DNA of 64,000 bases from Desulfovibrio cuneatus DSM 11391 (GCF_000430005.1 NZ_AUCY01000015.1:1-64000); one strand, 5' to 3'. Counted from the first letter of the stretch, positions 9,811 to 18,546 are shown. Program-made: numbers and translations. The notes: generated by a model from the sequence alone, not told the origin.

Positions 9811-10509
9811 TTATGGCTTTGACAGCCAAAAGTTTAAGCAATACTCACCATGCCCATATGAGTGAGCGCTTATTAACTTGGCAAAAGACTCGGGAAAGCC
9901 TTTTGTCACTCTTTTTATAAAAAATCCGGTGTCTATGAATATTTGTGTGCATTCTTCTTGGGTTAAAGATAATGGGTGAGCTGGATCTGTTATGCCTGCA
10001 TGTGAGTCAAATGAAAGAAAAGCAGTTCCATCTTTTTTGAGGTATGTGTAAATATTTTCGATGATAGCTTTAAAATTATAGCAATGATCAAGAACATTTA
10101 TGCTGATACAAAAATCTGAAGAATTTTTAATGGTATCAATTGTTTTTTCAGCAGGCACAGAAAAAACTTGAGAAGCTAGGTGCAGGTCGCATAATGCAAC
10201 TTCCTCTATATATTTATCGGCCAGTGGTTCCAGGGCAATAATTTTAGCACCGGTAAAATACTTTGTTCTTAGCTGGCTACCCGCTCCAAGGTCTAGTATT
10301 GTCTTTCCATTGTAATCATCCTTTTTGAAGCCAAAAGCCTCAAAAAGTTCCATTGTTTGAGGCATAAAGTCCCCACTACGACGCCATTCGCTTGTAATAT
10401 GATATTCAAGTTCAATTTTTTGCCCTTGCTCCATCCATACATTCTGGAGAGAGTTATTTGGCAATTTCTGAAACAATGATCTGAAAAAATTAGAGAAATT
10501 CATGCCCAT
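9811..10509 (-). CDS. Class I SAM methyltransferase
   Basis: A 232-aa protein with ILDLGAGSQLRT as SAM motif I, ALEPLADKY as the acidic motif II and INVLDHCYNFKAIIE as the post-motif region seen in Methyltransf_11/23 enzymes. TAFLSFDSHAG follows in the place of the fifth-strand motif. The start codon overlaps the wzt stop codon (TAATG), so translation is coupled to the exporter ATPase. Methyltransferases next to Wzt often modify the non-reducing end of the glycan that the Wzt C-terminal domain recognises; that role is inferred from position. Base composition is A+T-rich like the rest of the locus. Confidence 0.75.
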   Translation of the reverse strand: MGMNFSNFFRSLFQKLPNNSLQNVWMEQGQKIELEYHITSEWRRSGDFMPQTMELFEAFGFKKDDYNGKTILDLGAGSQLRTKYFTGAKIIALEPLADKYIEEVALCDLHLASQVFSVPAEKTIDTIKNSSDFCISINVLDHCYNFKAIIENIYTYLKKDGTAFLSFDSHAGITDPAHPLSLTQEECTQIFIDTGFFIKRVTKGFPESFAKLISAHSYGHGEYCLNFWLSKP

Positions 10510-11807
10510 TAGTCCTTAGCAGTGTTTTGCAATTGAGTTTCTTGCCATGACACGGTCATACGCATATCGCATACTCCTCCAAATGGGTAGTTGGGGAGGG
10601 GTCTCACTTCAAAAAAAGCTGCTTCATTTGTCCAAGATAACTGGTGCGCGTCTTGAGTTAAAGGATCGACTAAAGATGTTGCCACTTGAAGTTCATAAAA
10701 ATCGGGCCCAAGTGTGCAGGGGGCAGAAAAAATAAGATTTAGCGCATGATCTTTTTTCAATTTATAATTATAAAAGAGCTCTGCTTCTGAATTCACATGT
10801 CTACGGGCGACATCTTGACTGAATGTTCCCCAAGAATAAATTTTAATCCCTTGTTTATTAATTATTCTAATGGCAACGAATAGATTATCTAAGTCTTCAG
10901 TGGCGCGTATTCTAATAGTAAATAAAAAATTGTCGTTTGAATAAAAAACAGATGTTACCTCACCGGATGATTTTGCGACAGACACGTTTTCAATTTCGAG
11001 TTTGCCGTTGGAAAAGCATTTTTGCACAATGTTGGTAGGAGTCGCATTACTTACAATTTGTTGCTCAAGCCCACTTAAAAGTGCCTGATAAGCCAGAATA
11101 GCATCATTTGCTTGACCATAGTACAGCATTTTGCCTGTATCTATCAACAAAGCTTGCTGGGCAAAAAGCCGAACACTTTCAACATCATGAGAAACAAGAA
11201 TAAGACTTGTTCCAGAAGCCAGAAGTTCATTGATGCGTTGGTAACATTTTTTTTGAAAAAGAACGTCTCCCACAGCCAGGGCTTCATCTACAATAAGAAT
11301 ATCAGGATTAAGCTGCACTTGCACGGCAAATGCCACACGCACCATCATACCGCTGGAATATAGCTTTACTGGCTGGTCGAAAAAATCGCCAACGCCTGCA
11401 AAGCGCTCTATTTCAGGCATGGCGGCGTCCATTTCCGCCTCGGTCAGGCCAAGAATGGAACCGTTTAAGTACGCATTTTCCCGTCCGGTAAATTCAGGGT
11501 TAAAGCCGCTTCCAAGCTCTAATAGGGCGGCAACTCTTCCGTTTACCTGCAAGCTGCCTGTGGTTGGTGCAAGTACACCGGAAAGGAGCTGCAGCAAGGT
11601 AGATTTCCCGGCCCCGTTGCGCCCTAAAATGCCTAAAGATTCCCCTTTGTGCAATTCAAAGGAAACACCTTGCAGTGCCCAAAACTCTCGGAAAAACTGT
11701 TTTTTTCCGCGGAGCAAGGTTTGGAGAAGGCGGTGGTGGGGCTTGTCATATAATTGGTAGCTTTTGCCCAAATTCTGTGCCGAAATAATCACATCATTAC
11801 AACACAT
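10509..11807 (-). CDS. wzt: Polysaccharide ABC exporter ATPase, Wzt type
   Basis: ATP-binding subunit that, with Wzm, moves an undecaprenyl-linked glycan across the inner membrane. GRNGAGKSTLL is Walker A, LYSSGMMVRVAFAV the ABC signature and ILIVDEALAVGD Walker B. Residues about 280-432 are an extra beta-rich domain (ISWT-type, Wzt_C), the part that binds modified glycan ends in the E. coli O8/O9a systems. The chosen ATG (11807) gives MCCNDVIISAQNLGKSY and overlaps the last 11 bases of wzm. A longer reading frame to 11945 would run through wzm and is less likely. The glycan recognised is unknown. Confidence 0.9.
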   Translation of the reverse strand: MCCNDVIISAQNLGKSYQLYDKPHHRLLQTLLRGKKQFFREFWALQGVSFELHKGESLGILGRNGAGKSTLLQLLSGVLAPTTGSLQVNGRVAALLELGSGFNPEFTGRENAYLNGSILGLTEAEMDAAMPEIERFAGVGDFFDQPVKLYSSGMMVRVAFAVQVQLNPDILIVDEALAVGDVLFQKKCYQRINELLASGTSLILVSHDVESVRLFAQQALLIDTGKMLYYGQANDAILAYQALLSGLEQQIVSNATPTNIVQKCFSNGKLEIENVSVAKSSGEVTSVFYSNDNFLFTIRIRATEDLDNLFVAIRIINKQGIKIYSWGTFSQDVARRHVNSEAELFYNYKLKKDHALNLIFSAPCTLGPDFYELQVATSLVDPLTQDAHQLSWTNEAAFFEVRPLPNYPFGGVCDMRMTVSWQETQLQNTAKD

Positions 11808-12594
11808 CAGCAAACCCCTTGCGTAACTTACGAAACATCCAAAAAGAAAGAGCCAGAAAGAGCACGCTGCCACCCATGAGCACCAACCAATGTGTCCACA
11901 TGGGAAGTGTTTGTGCAAAAAAAACAGCCCGTGTTTGTTCAACAATATGAGTTAGGGGGTTAAGTAAGACATAATTGCGAATTTTATCTGGAACAATACT
12001 CACGGGGTACATGATAGGCGTTAAAAACATGAAAGACATGGAAATTGGCCCTACAAGACTTTTCAAGTCGGGTAAGTATATCCCTAGCGCAGAAAGGCAG
12101 TACACAAGCCCTAGGCACCCAATAACAAGTGGCAAAAACGTTAAGGGCAGCAGCAAGGCTTGCCAGCTTGGTAGCCCTACGGAAAAAACATAAAAAAGAA
12201 ACAGCAGGCAAATGTTGATTGTTGCTGTGAAAAGCGCGCTGGTTATAGAAACAAGTGGCATAATTTCAAGGGGAAATACGATTTTTTTAACGTAACTCGG
12301 GTTTTCTCGAATTAAGCCAGGCGCACGGTTGAAGCATTCCGAAAAAAAATTGAAGCAAATAAGCCCCATAAAAAGAACAAGGGCAGAAGGAGCCTCAGCA
12401 TCCTCACCAGAAGGTAACAGAACCTGCCAGCGGGCCTTGAATATTAGGGAGAAAACATAATAGTATATTGCCAGTGTAAACAAGGGGTTTACAATCATCC
12501 AGAAGGCACCAAGTATGGAGCCGCGAAACCGTGCGGAAAAATCACGCTTGGCCAGTCCCCAAGCGAGATTAAGGTGTATCAGTGAGTTAGTCAT
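11797..12594 (-). CDS. wzm: Polysaccharide ABC exporter permease, Wzm type
   Basis: A 265-aa ABC-2-type membrane protein with six predicted hydrophobic segments, for example LFTLAIYYYVFSLIF and LVLMGGSVLFLALSF. SARFRGSILGAFW near the N-terminus and the loop PIMYPVSIVPDKIRNYVLLNPLTHIVEQTR are typical of Wzm/KpsM/TagG exporters. It pairs with the overlapping wzt to export the glycan made by this locus. The ATG at 12594 is preferred; the frame can be extended to a TTG at 12630. No clear ribosome-binding site is seen in front of the ATG. A glycan exporter of this kind implies synthesis by completed-chain export rather than Wzy polymerisation, and no wzy or wzx is seen in the window. Confidence 0.88.
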   Translation of the reverse strand: MTNSLIHLNLAWGLAKRDFSARFRGSILGAFWMIVNPLFTLAIYYYVFSLIFKARWQVLLPSGEDAEAPSALVLFMGLICFNFFSECFNRAPGLIRENPSYVKKIVFPLEIMPLVSITSALFTATINICLLFLFYVFSVGLPSWQALLLPLTFLPLVIGCLGLVYCLSALGIYLPDLKSLVGPISMSFMFLTPIMYPVSIVPDKIRNYVLLNPLTHIVEQTRAVFFAQTLPMWTHWLVLMGGSVLFLALSFWMFRKLRKGFADVL

Positions 12595-12676
12595 GGTGTG
12601 GTGGGGGTAGAGGTTCCGTTGCCTGTGCAATGTGATAGTTAACTTTCAGTTGTGGCTGCTAAAGGTAAAAGCTGCT

Positions 12677-13006
12677 TTAATGCAGCATGGTTAGGCTTAC
12701 TCCCAACGCAATAAGGGAAGAGCCAAACCAAAAATTTGGAGGCAACTTTTCTTTAAATATTATTTGTGCCGTCATAGGTGTGGATATATATACTATAGAA
12801 GCAAAAGGAACAAGAGCGGAGAGGGCAACTGTTTGGAGTACTTTTACACTTATGAGCACAGAGGCAAGCATGCAGCCTGCCCCCAAGCCCCAAAAAAACA
12901 AGGCGTACCCTGCCTGTTTGCAGCATGTTGCCTGCTTAAAGCACAATTGCCCGGCAGTGCTGCTGCACACGGCAACAAGGCAAAGGGAAGTTTCAAAAAG
13001 AGTCAC
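12677..13006 (-). CDS. Small 4-TM SMR/ArnF-like membrane protein
   Basis: A 109-aa protein with four hydrophobic segments. The N-terminal SSTAGQLCFKQAT matches the conserved start of ArnE/ArnF-type small multidrug-resistance relatives that flip lipid-linked sugars. Translation would start at a GTG (13006) that overlaps the TGA of the upstream gene in the sequence GTGA, a classic coupling arrangement. With the neighbouring partner it could form a heterodimeric flippase, as ArnE and ArnF do for aminoarabinose-phospholipid; the substrate here is unknown. An assignment to the EamA transporter superfamily is equally acceptable. Confidence 0.7.
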   Translation of the reverse strand: MTLFETSLCLVAVCSSTAGQLCFKQATCCKQAGYALFFWGLGAGCMLASVLISVKVLQTVALSALVPFASIVYISTPMTAQIIFKEKLPPNFWFGSSLIALGVSLTMLH

Positions 13007-13251
13007 GTACTTTTGCTCGTTCTTGTAGGTCTTGTGGTAATAAACACCCCTGCAATAATGCACCCCAGCCCAATAAAGTAGGGCAGGGCAAGGCGTTCCT
13101 GCCATAACAGGGCTCCGCAAAAAGGGACCAACACATAGGTGAGGGCTGTCCATGAATAGGCTGTAGCCAAGGGCAGTGCACGAAGCGTTTTTGCCCAGAA
13201 GAGCATGCCAATGGCAAAGCTGAAGAGTGCAAGCCAAAGATATGGGTTCAT
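13003..13251 (-). CDS. Small SMR/EamA-like membrane protein, apparently lacking TM1
   Basis: An 82-aa protein with three hydrophobic segments (WLALFSFAIGMLFWA, LTYVLVPFCGALLW, YFIGLGCIIAGVFI). It aligns in layout with the last three helices of ArnE-type SMR proteins, including the AYSWTAL and LWQER positions. The first helix is missing in this frame. Between the wecB stop and this ATG there are 126 bases, enough for one helix, and another frame there does encode a hydrophobic stretch (VGLAIVVLTICMWLTVV). This may therefore be a frameshifted gene or a real three-helix partner. It is coupled to the next gene by a 4-base GTGA overlap. Confidence 0.55.
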   Translation of the reverse strand: MNPYLWLALFSFAIGMLFWAKTLRALPLATAYSWTALTYVLVPFCGALLWQERLALPYFIGLGCIIAGVFITTRPTRTSKST

Positions 13252-13377
13252 GGCCCAGCCTGACCACAGTCAGCCACATGCATATAGTAAGAACAACAAT
13301 AGCAAGCCCCACCATAGTGCAATTTGGGGGCAAAAAGGCCATTATTGGCAAAGGGAGAGGAGGCTTGCTTCATGGTT

Positions 13378-14502
13378 TTAGTGCAGAGCAGTTTCTAAAA
13401 AACGGGCAATGCGTTCACCGCTGTGTCCGTCGCCATACGGGTTGGTGGTGGTAGCCACTTTTTTGTAGGCGGCTTCATCCGTCAACAAGCGGGAGGCTGT
13501 TGCAACTATGGTTTCCGGGTCTGTTCCCACAAGCATGTTTACCCCTGCTTCAACCCCTTCGGGCCGCTCTGTTACTTCACGCATTACCAGCACAGGTTTG
13601 CCAAGCGAGGGGCCTTCCTCCTGAATACCGCCGGAGTCCGTCAAAATGATATGGCTGTTATCCATTAGGCGAATAAATGGCTTGTATGTTTGTGGTTCAC
13701 ACAAAATAATGCCTGGGGCTTCTGCCAAAAATTCATTCACCACACTGCGCACATTGGGGTTTAGGTGCATCGGGTAAATAAGCCTATCTTCAGGAAAGCG
13801 ACGGGAAAGGGTGAGAAGTGCCTGGCACATATTACGGAAGCCTTCCCCAAAACTTTCGCGGCGATGCCCTGTAACCAGTATAATGCGGCGTCCTTGGCTA
13901 ATGGCCGTTTCTACTTCTATGGGTAAGGCGGGTGTTTCTGTGCGCACCATGTCACGCATCCAAAGCAGGGCATCAATAACCGTGTTACCTGTAACCAGAA
14001 TATGGGAGTCTTGTACGTGTTCAGCAAGCAGGTTCTGGCGGGAGAGTTCCGTGGGGGCAAAATGCCAGGAAGCCACAAGCCCGGCAACGCGCCTATTCAA
14101 TTCTTCCGGAAAGGGGGCTGCCATGTTATGGCTGCGTAACCCAGCTTCAATGTGTCCCACAGGAATATGTCGATAAAAGGCACATAAGGCGGCAACCTGT
14201 ACAGTGGTGGTGTCGCCTTGTACCAGTACTGCATCAGGTATTTCTTTTTCGTACAGTGCATCCAGGGCTGCAAACAACCGTGCAGAAAGGCTTGAAAGTG
14301 TTTGCCCTGCTGTCATAACGTCCAAATCCACATCCGGGGTCATGCCAAAGTCTGCAAAGGCCTGGGCCAGCATTTCGCGGTGTTGCCCTGAGGCGCATAA
14401 CCGCACATCAAATGTTTGGGGCAAGGCTCTAAGTGCCCTAACAACAGCAACCGTTTTTATTGCTTCAGGGCGAGTGCCTGCAATGACAAGAATCTTTTTC
14501 AT
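13378..14502 (-). CDS. wecB: UDP-N-acetylglucosamine 2-epimerase (non-hydrolysing)
   Basis: A 374-aa cytoplasmic enzyme interconverting UDP-GlcNAc and UDP-ManNAc, giving a precursor for ManNAc-containing surface glycans. The family motifs are all present: GTRPEAIKTV at the N-terminus, VQGDTTT, GHIEAGLRSHN, PFPEELNRR, VTGHRRESFG and LTDSGGIQEEGPSLG with the catalytic acidic and histidine residues. Length is normal for the family. It lies 18 bases after the upstream glycosyltransferase. No UDP-ManNAc dehydrogenase (wecC) is seen in the window, so the product may be used directly as ManNAc or oxidised by an enzyme elsewhere. Confidence 0.95.
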   Translation of the reverse strand: MKKILVIAGTRPEAIKTVAVVRALRALPQTFDVRLCASGQHREMLAQAFADFGMTPDVDLDVMTAGQTLSSLSARLFAALDALYEKEIPDAVLVQGDTTTVQVAALCAFYRHIPVGHIEAGLRSHNMAAPFPEELNRRVAGLVASWHFAPTELSRQNLLAEHVQDSHILVTGNTVIDALLWMRDMVRTETPALPIEVETAISQGRRIILVTGHRRESFGEGFRNMCQALLTLSRRFPEDRLIYPMHLNPNVRSVVNEFLAEAPGIILCEPQTYKPFIRLMDNSHIILTDSGGIQEEGPSLGKPVLVMREVTERPEGVEAGVNMLVGTDPETIVATASRLLTDEAAYKKVATTTNPYGDGHSGERIARFLETALH

Positions 14503-14520
14503 GAGGTGCCTTGTAATTGG

Positions 14521-15861
14521 TTATGAAGATTGTAAGTGGCTCATAGCATGATTATGTGCAAGTAAGCACGCCTGCAAGCAGCTGTTGGCGTCCATAGTTT
14601 TGGCAATAAAACCATGGGGGTAAACTTTGACCCGTTGTGCTTGTGCCCCCAGGTTAAAGCACACCAAAGGTAGCCCAAGCTGAGTAACTTCAAGGGCCGT
14701 ATAGGAAAATGTTTCCGGGCAGAGGGAAGGCACAAGCCCTACAGTAATGCCATGAGCTGCTATAATCTCTGGCAGGTCGGCGTGGCGGTAAGCTTTGGTC
14801 ACTGTTAGCTTTGAAGAGGTTATGGGCAAATCTAGTTCGCCTATTACCACCACCCGTGCATCGCTGCAACGGCTTTCAAGCATTGCAACCAATTCTTGCA
14901 CAATGGTAGCTCCCTTATGGCTGGTAATATGCCCGATAACACCAATGACTGGTGGTGTTATGCGGGAGAGAGGGGGCAGAGGTGCCCACTGGTCAAGGGG
15001 GGCATGGGGAACTATTTGCGCCTTGGCATGCAGAGTTGGGTAAATCTGTTCAAGGATATCTTGCACACTCTTGTCTGGAACATAAATAGCCGCTGCTTTT
15101 TGGAGAAATTCTTCCCATTGTCTGCGCCATGCCGTAATGTTATCGGGCGTATACGCCGGGACATTGCGGTTTGCTGGCAGGCACTGGTTGCAGACGATTG
15201 TTCCAGGGAGTCCACAATAATTGTTGTTGCTATTCATTAAGCTATAGCTTGGACATATGCAAAAATAGTCATGTACCCATACTTCCAAAGGTGTGCTGAG
15301 GAATGACTGTAAATATGACAAGGTGGTTTCAATCTGTGGCCAGCTTACAAGCTCATTCAGCAATAGTTTGCTAGGCGAAAGCCATTGAATGCACTGGGCC
15401 ATACGTTCAAAGGAACGTTCTTTGATAAAAAGCTTATACTGAGTACTTTCCAGTTCTAGCAGGTACAGGTTCAAACCCGAAAGGTAGGTCCAGCGCGCTA
15501 CAGCTCCACCTTCTGCTATGTGTCTGTTAATCCATTGCTGCGCAAAGGCATTGGCCCCGCCCCCGCACATGTGGTCTATGAGTATGGTTGGATGAAGCGA
15601 TTGAAACAGGGCGAGTTTTTCCTGTGCAGAGCCTGTAGGGGATGCGAAGGGAAAAACACTCTCAAGGGGAATGGCCTTGCGGGCAAGAGCATAGCTTTTG
15701 TATAGTTTTGCGCCGTAACTATAGAGGTGCTTGGTGGCATAGGCTACGCCATCTTGCCTCGCGGCATGGTATAGCTTGTGGAGAACGCGGTTATGTATGC
15801 TTGGCATAATGCAAAGTGATGAAAGAGTATTAATCAACGGCAATTTTTTCGCGTTAGACAA
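14521..15861 (-). CDS. GT-B family glycosyltransferase
   Basis: A 446-aa protein. VIGHITSHKGATIVQELV opens the donor-binding half of a GT4-like fold, and SLCPETFSYTALEVTQLGLPLV is the C-terminal donor-sugar motif with the paired glutamates. The N-terminal half (LIDHMCGGGANAFAQQWI, VWVHDYFCICPSYSLMN) resembles glycosyltransferases of rhamnan or O-antigen loci and holds a cysteine cluster (YCGLPGTIVCNQCLP) that could bind metal or form structural bonds. The frame opens with TTG at 15861, preceded by GGTGAG; an ATG at 15807 is the alternative start. It lies 18 bases before wecB. Substrate unknown. Confidence 0.8.
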   Translation of the reverse strand: MSNAKKLPLINTLSSLCIMPSIHNRVLHKLYHAARQDGVAYATKHLYSYGAKLYKSYALARKAIPLESVFPFASPTGSAQEKLALFQSLHPTILIDHMCGGGANAFAQQWINRHIAEGGAVARWTYLSGLNLYLLELESTQYKLFIKERSFERMAQCIQWLSPSKLLLNELVSWPQIETTLSYLQSFLSTPLEVWVHDYFCICPSYSLMNSNNNYCGLPGTIVCNQCLPANRNVPAYTPDNITAWRRQWEEFLQKAAAIYVPDKSVQDILEQIYPTLHAKAQIVPHAPLDQWAPLPPLSRITPPVIGVIGHITSHKGATIVQELVAMLESRCSDARVVVIGELDLPITSSKLTVTKAYRHADLPEIIAAHGITVGLVPSLCPETFSYTALEVTQLGLPLVCFNLGAQAQRVKVYPHGFIAKTMDANSCLQACLLAHNHAMSHLQSS

Positions 15862-15887
15862 AAGTGCTCACCGTTGCAGCGGGTTGC

Positions 15888-17114
15888 TTATTCTGCATCC
15901 AAAGCAAGGAAACGAAGAATATTCTTGCGCATGGCGCTGGAGGTGAATTCGTTTCTAAATACAGTGTAGGCATTTTGGCACATGGAGGCATACAAGTCTG
16001 GTTCATTTATAAGCCGTTCCAAAGATTTTTGCAAACCTTCTCCTGCTACTTCCGTAACAGAAAAACCACTTTGGGTGCGAATGAAGAACTCTACTGGTGA
16101 GGAATATGCTGGACCATGAAAGAGAATAGGGCGGGCTGCCGCCAGATACAGCGTTATTTTGGAAGGAAAGCTAAGGCGCGCAACATCTTTTTCTTCAGGT
16201 TTAAAAGGATAGGGGCAGTAAAGCACATCGCACTCTGCCAGCAGGCGCACCGCATCACGTTGGTCGCGCCAGCCTAACCATTCAATATGTTGCGGTTCAT
16301 TGCTGGGGGAAAGGGGGCCACGGCCCATATAACGGATGATAACCTTTCGCCCAGCAATGGTCCAGTTGTTGGCTCCTAGCATGGCGAGCAAAGATTCCCA
16401 CGCTTCTCTGGCGTATAGCTGTCCAGCCATGCCTATATACAGGTGTTCCTTGTCAGAAAGAGTGCTCTGGCAAGGTTGCCCCATTGATTCAGGAAGGGAG
16501 TGCTGGATCACTTGCGTGGCAACGCCATACAGCTTTTTGTATTCATCTGCCATCGGTTGCGCAATTACTGCACAGCAGGTGCTGCTGGCAACAGTTTCGT
16601 CAAAAACCTTTTTAACATAGCGTATGGTGGCTGGAGCCATATTATAGGCAGTCATGTGCCATTCTGGTGGGTCAAAAACCATGGTATAAAGTGGCAATTG
16701 AAGATTTTTCGCCACAGCTAATGCCGTTAATATCGGGCCTGGAGTGTCAAGGTTGGCCACAATGCTATCAATATTATGTTGAGAAGCAAATGCCGTAATT
16801 TTTTTAATGAGTTTTGGGAAGGCACGCATTTGGTAACGGTACAGGAGCCAACTTGCTGTATCCCGAAGGGGGCGAAGAGGCTTGTCTAGGGAAGATAGCT
16901 GCGGGGGAATGGGAATACCGCTTTCAATGGGTTTAGGTAAAAATAAATAAGGAATATCAATGGATGTATTGTTTTTCAGGTATGCTTGCCTGGGGTTTAA
17001 TAGGACGGCATTGCAAACAAGGTGTGGTTTCAACTGTTGGCATATACCGTCAAGTGTAATGCCCGCAGTGCATTGCAGGCTAGGAGGGGTTTGGGATAAT
17101 ATCATTATTTTCAT
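15888..17114 (-). CDS. GT-B family glycosyltransferase
   Basis: A 408-aa protein with a glycosyltransferase GT-B layout. The N-terminal MKIMILSQTPPS starts the acceptor half. GMAGQLYAREAWESLLAML begins the donor half. IEWLGWRDQRDAVRLLAECDVLYCPYPF and LSFPSKITLYLAAARPILFHGPA correspond to the conserved donor-site region. It lies between two other glycosyltransferase genes, 17 and 26 bases away, in the same operon. The first half contains a serine- and proline-rich stretch typical of flexible acceptor loops. Which sugar it transfers cannot be read. Confidence 0.8.
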   Translation of the reverse strand: MKIMILSQTPPSLQCTAGITLDGICQQLKPHLVCNAVLLNPRQAYLKNNTSIDIPYLFLPKPIESGIPIPPQLSSLDKPLRPLRDTASWLLYRYQMRAFPKLIKKITAFASQHNIDSIVANLDTPGPILTALAVAKNLQLPLYTMVFDPPEWHMTAYNMAPATIRYVKKVFDETVASSTCCAVIAQPMADEYKKLYGVATQVIQHSLPESMGQPCQSTLSDKEHLYIGMAGQLYAREAWESLLAMLGANNWTIAGRKVIIRYMGRGPLSPSNEPQHIEWLGWRDQRDAVRLLAECDVLYCPYPFKPEEKDVARLSFPSKITLYLAAARPILFHGPAYSSPVEFFIRTQSGFSVTEVAGEGLQKSLERLINEPDLYASMCQNAYTVFRNEFTSSAMRKNILRFLALDAE

Positions 17115-17131
17115 GCAAGCAATTCCTTACC

Positions 17132-18082
17132 CTAATGGATTACGACTGAAAAAAAACGCCGTGCCAAAAGGCGTATACCAGCGTAGGCAATGCCACAGAA
17201 AAGTACAGGCAAGGACCATGGGGCATGTTTGCGAAAAAGCAGCACTCTACTTCTTGTTATGAGCCATAGGCTACGCAGGTTTCCTTTTGAGCCGGGCCAA
17301 CCTGTTGTAGCACCTTCTTTGTGAAATACAATTGCGTTAGATGCATAGGCTAACCCAAATCGTTTTTTATTCCGGCAGGCCCAGTCTTGTTCTTCACAGT
17401 AAAGGAAGAAATCTTCATCCATTTCCCCTACGGTTTCATAAAAAGATTGGGTTAACATTACGCTGGCACCATAAATAAAATTGATGGAGTCTTCCACCTC
17501 TTGTTCCAAGGCTTCATGGGCAGTCTGTATGGTTTGTCCGTTACCGTTAAGACGTGAAAGGCCTGTCCAGTAATTGGTTTTACCCCCACTTCTGCACTGT
17601 ACTCTATCTTTAATGTGGTAATAGAGTACGCAGGAGCCACATAACCCGTAATGTGGCTGGGAAAATAACTTGTCGGACATGGCGCGTAGCGCATCTGGGG
17701 CTACAATTGTATCGTTATTCAAAATCCAAGCCGCATCAGCTCCTTCTTTAAAGCATATAGAGAGTCCGATATTGTTGCCTGCAGCATATCCTTTGTTGGA
17801 TTTTGCGGCTACAAGAAGAATGCGTATATTCAATGGATGGGTGAAGGCCCATACCTGCGAGCCGGAAGTAGGCAGCCAAGGTGTTTTTTGTTCTTCGATA
17901 TCCACCGGGTGAGATATGGTTACAAGCCATTCCGTAATCTCCGCACAAGAAGCATCTGTTGATTTATTGTCTATTATGATTATGGAATGGGGAGTGGTAT
18001 TACTAAGTAGTAATGAGGAAACACACTCAATTGTATCTTTTGCATTGTTATAATTAAGAACTATAGGAGATATTTTTTTCAT
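17132..18082 (-). CDS. GT2 family glycosyltransferase (rhamnosyltransferase-like)
   Basis: A 316-aa protein from the ATG at 18082 (MKKISPIVLNYNNAKDT); the frame extends upstream but the added 42 residues do not resemble the family. IIIIDNKSTD, GYAAGNNIG and AWILNNDTIVAPDAL are the nucleotide-sugar and metal-binding motifs of GT2, and YGASVMLTQSF with DEDFFLYCEEQDWACR is the acceptor region shared with WbbL-like rhamnosyltransferases. The C-terminus is hydrophobic and basic (APWSLPVLFCGIAYAGIRLLAR), suggesting membrane attachment. It is the first gene of the glycan operon, so its promoter should lie between here and 18,260, but no convincing promoter was recognised. Confidence 0.85.
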   Translation of the reverse strand: MKKISPIVLNYNNAKDTIECVSSLLLSNTTPHSIIIIDNKSTDASCAEITEWLVTISHPVDIEEQKTPWLPTSGSQVWAFTHPLNIRILLVAAKSNKGYAAGNNIGLSICFKEGADAAWILNNDTIVAPDALRAMSDKLFSQPHYGLCGSCVLYYHIKDRVQCRSGGKTNYWTGLSRLNGNGQTIQTAHEALEQEVEDSINFIYGASVMLTQSFYETVGEMDEDFFLYCEEQDWACRNKKRFGLAYASNAIVFHKEGATTGWPGSKGNLRSLWLITRSRVLLFRKHAPWSLPVLFCGIAYAGIRLLARRFFSVVIH

Positions 18083-18259
18083 GTGTTTGAATATACTATG
18101 GTTTGTGTGATTGTTAAGTTCTATTTGCTTGTTTAGCCCAATACCGATTGAGGCTAAATGTGTTTCTATCATATTTTGGATGATAATCTTTAAAACTATC
18201 ATATACATTGGTTAAATGACAAGTGATTATGGTTAATAATTTTAGCGGATAAAAGTACT

Positions 18260-18460
18260 CTATTGGCGGGCAACAAGATGCACAAGGCTATTGTTGACTC
18301 CGCCGTCTAGCAAAGGAGTATTCTTGACTCGCTCCAGCAGTTGTTCCAATTCTGGAGTAAGTTCGGGAAGGGCAAGGTCGTCCACTGCTTCGAGCAGGTC
18401 AAAAAGGTGTTCTCCATCCATTTGTAAAGCTATTTTAAGGGCAGGATTACCGGGGAAACA
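18260..18460 (-). pseudogene. Unidentified C-terminal gene fragment beside the integrase remnant
   Basis: An open stretch in the minus strand, with no start upstream of residue M at 18421, encodes an acidic helical sequence (MDGEHLFDLLEAV, LTPELEQLLERV) ending LVARQ. It overlaps the end of the integrase remnant in another frame and has no recognisable ribosome-binding site. It may be the 3' part of a gene joined to the integrase fragment by deletion. The family was not recognised. Confidence 0.35.
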
Positions 18461-18546
18461 TGCAGGTAAAGGCCACCACCGTCAGAATGCTTTTGAACCT
18501 TGCCGTTGGTTTTGAGTCCTCGCAAAAAAGTATCTGATAGTTTCAT
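18430..18546 (-). pseudogene. Remnant of a P4-type integrase (N-terminal arm-binding domain)
   Basis: A 38-codon frame starting MKLSDTFLRGLKTNGKV and containing SDGGGLYLHVSP, then ending after eight unrelated residues. This is the start of the DUF4102 arm-type DNA-binding domain found at the N-terminus of tyrosine integrases of P4-like phages and genomic islands, whose usual consensus is L-(T/S)-D-x3-R-x-(A/L)-K...SDG-GGLYL-V. A full integrase is about 400 aa, so more than 90% is lost. It lies 262 bases downstream of the ssrA 3' end in the same orientation, the typical place for an integrase of an element inserted at ssrA. It marks an old insertion and is not active. Confidence 0.72.
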
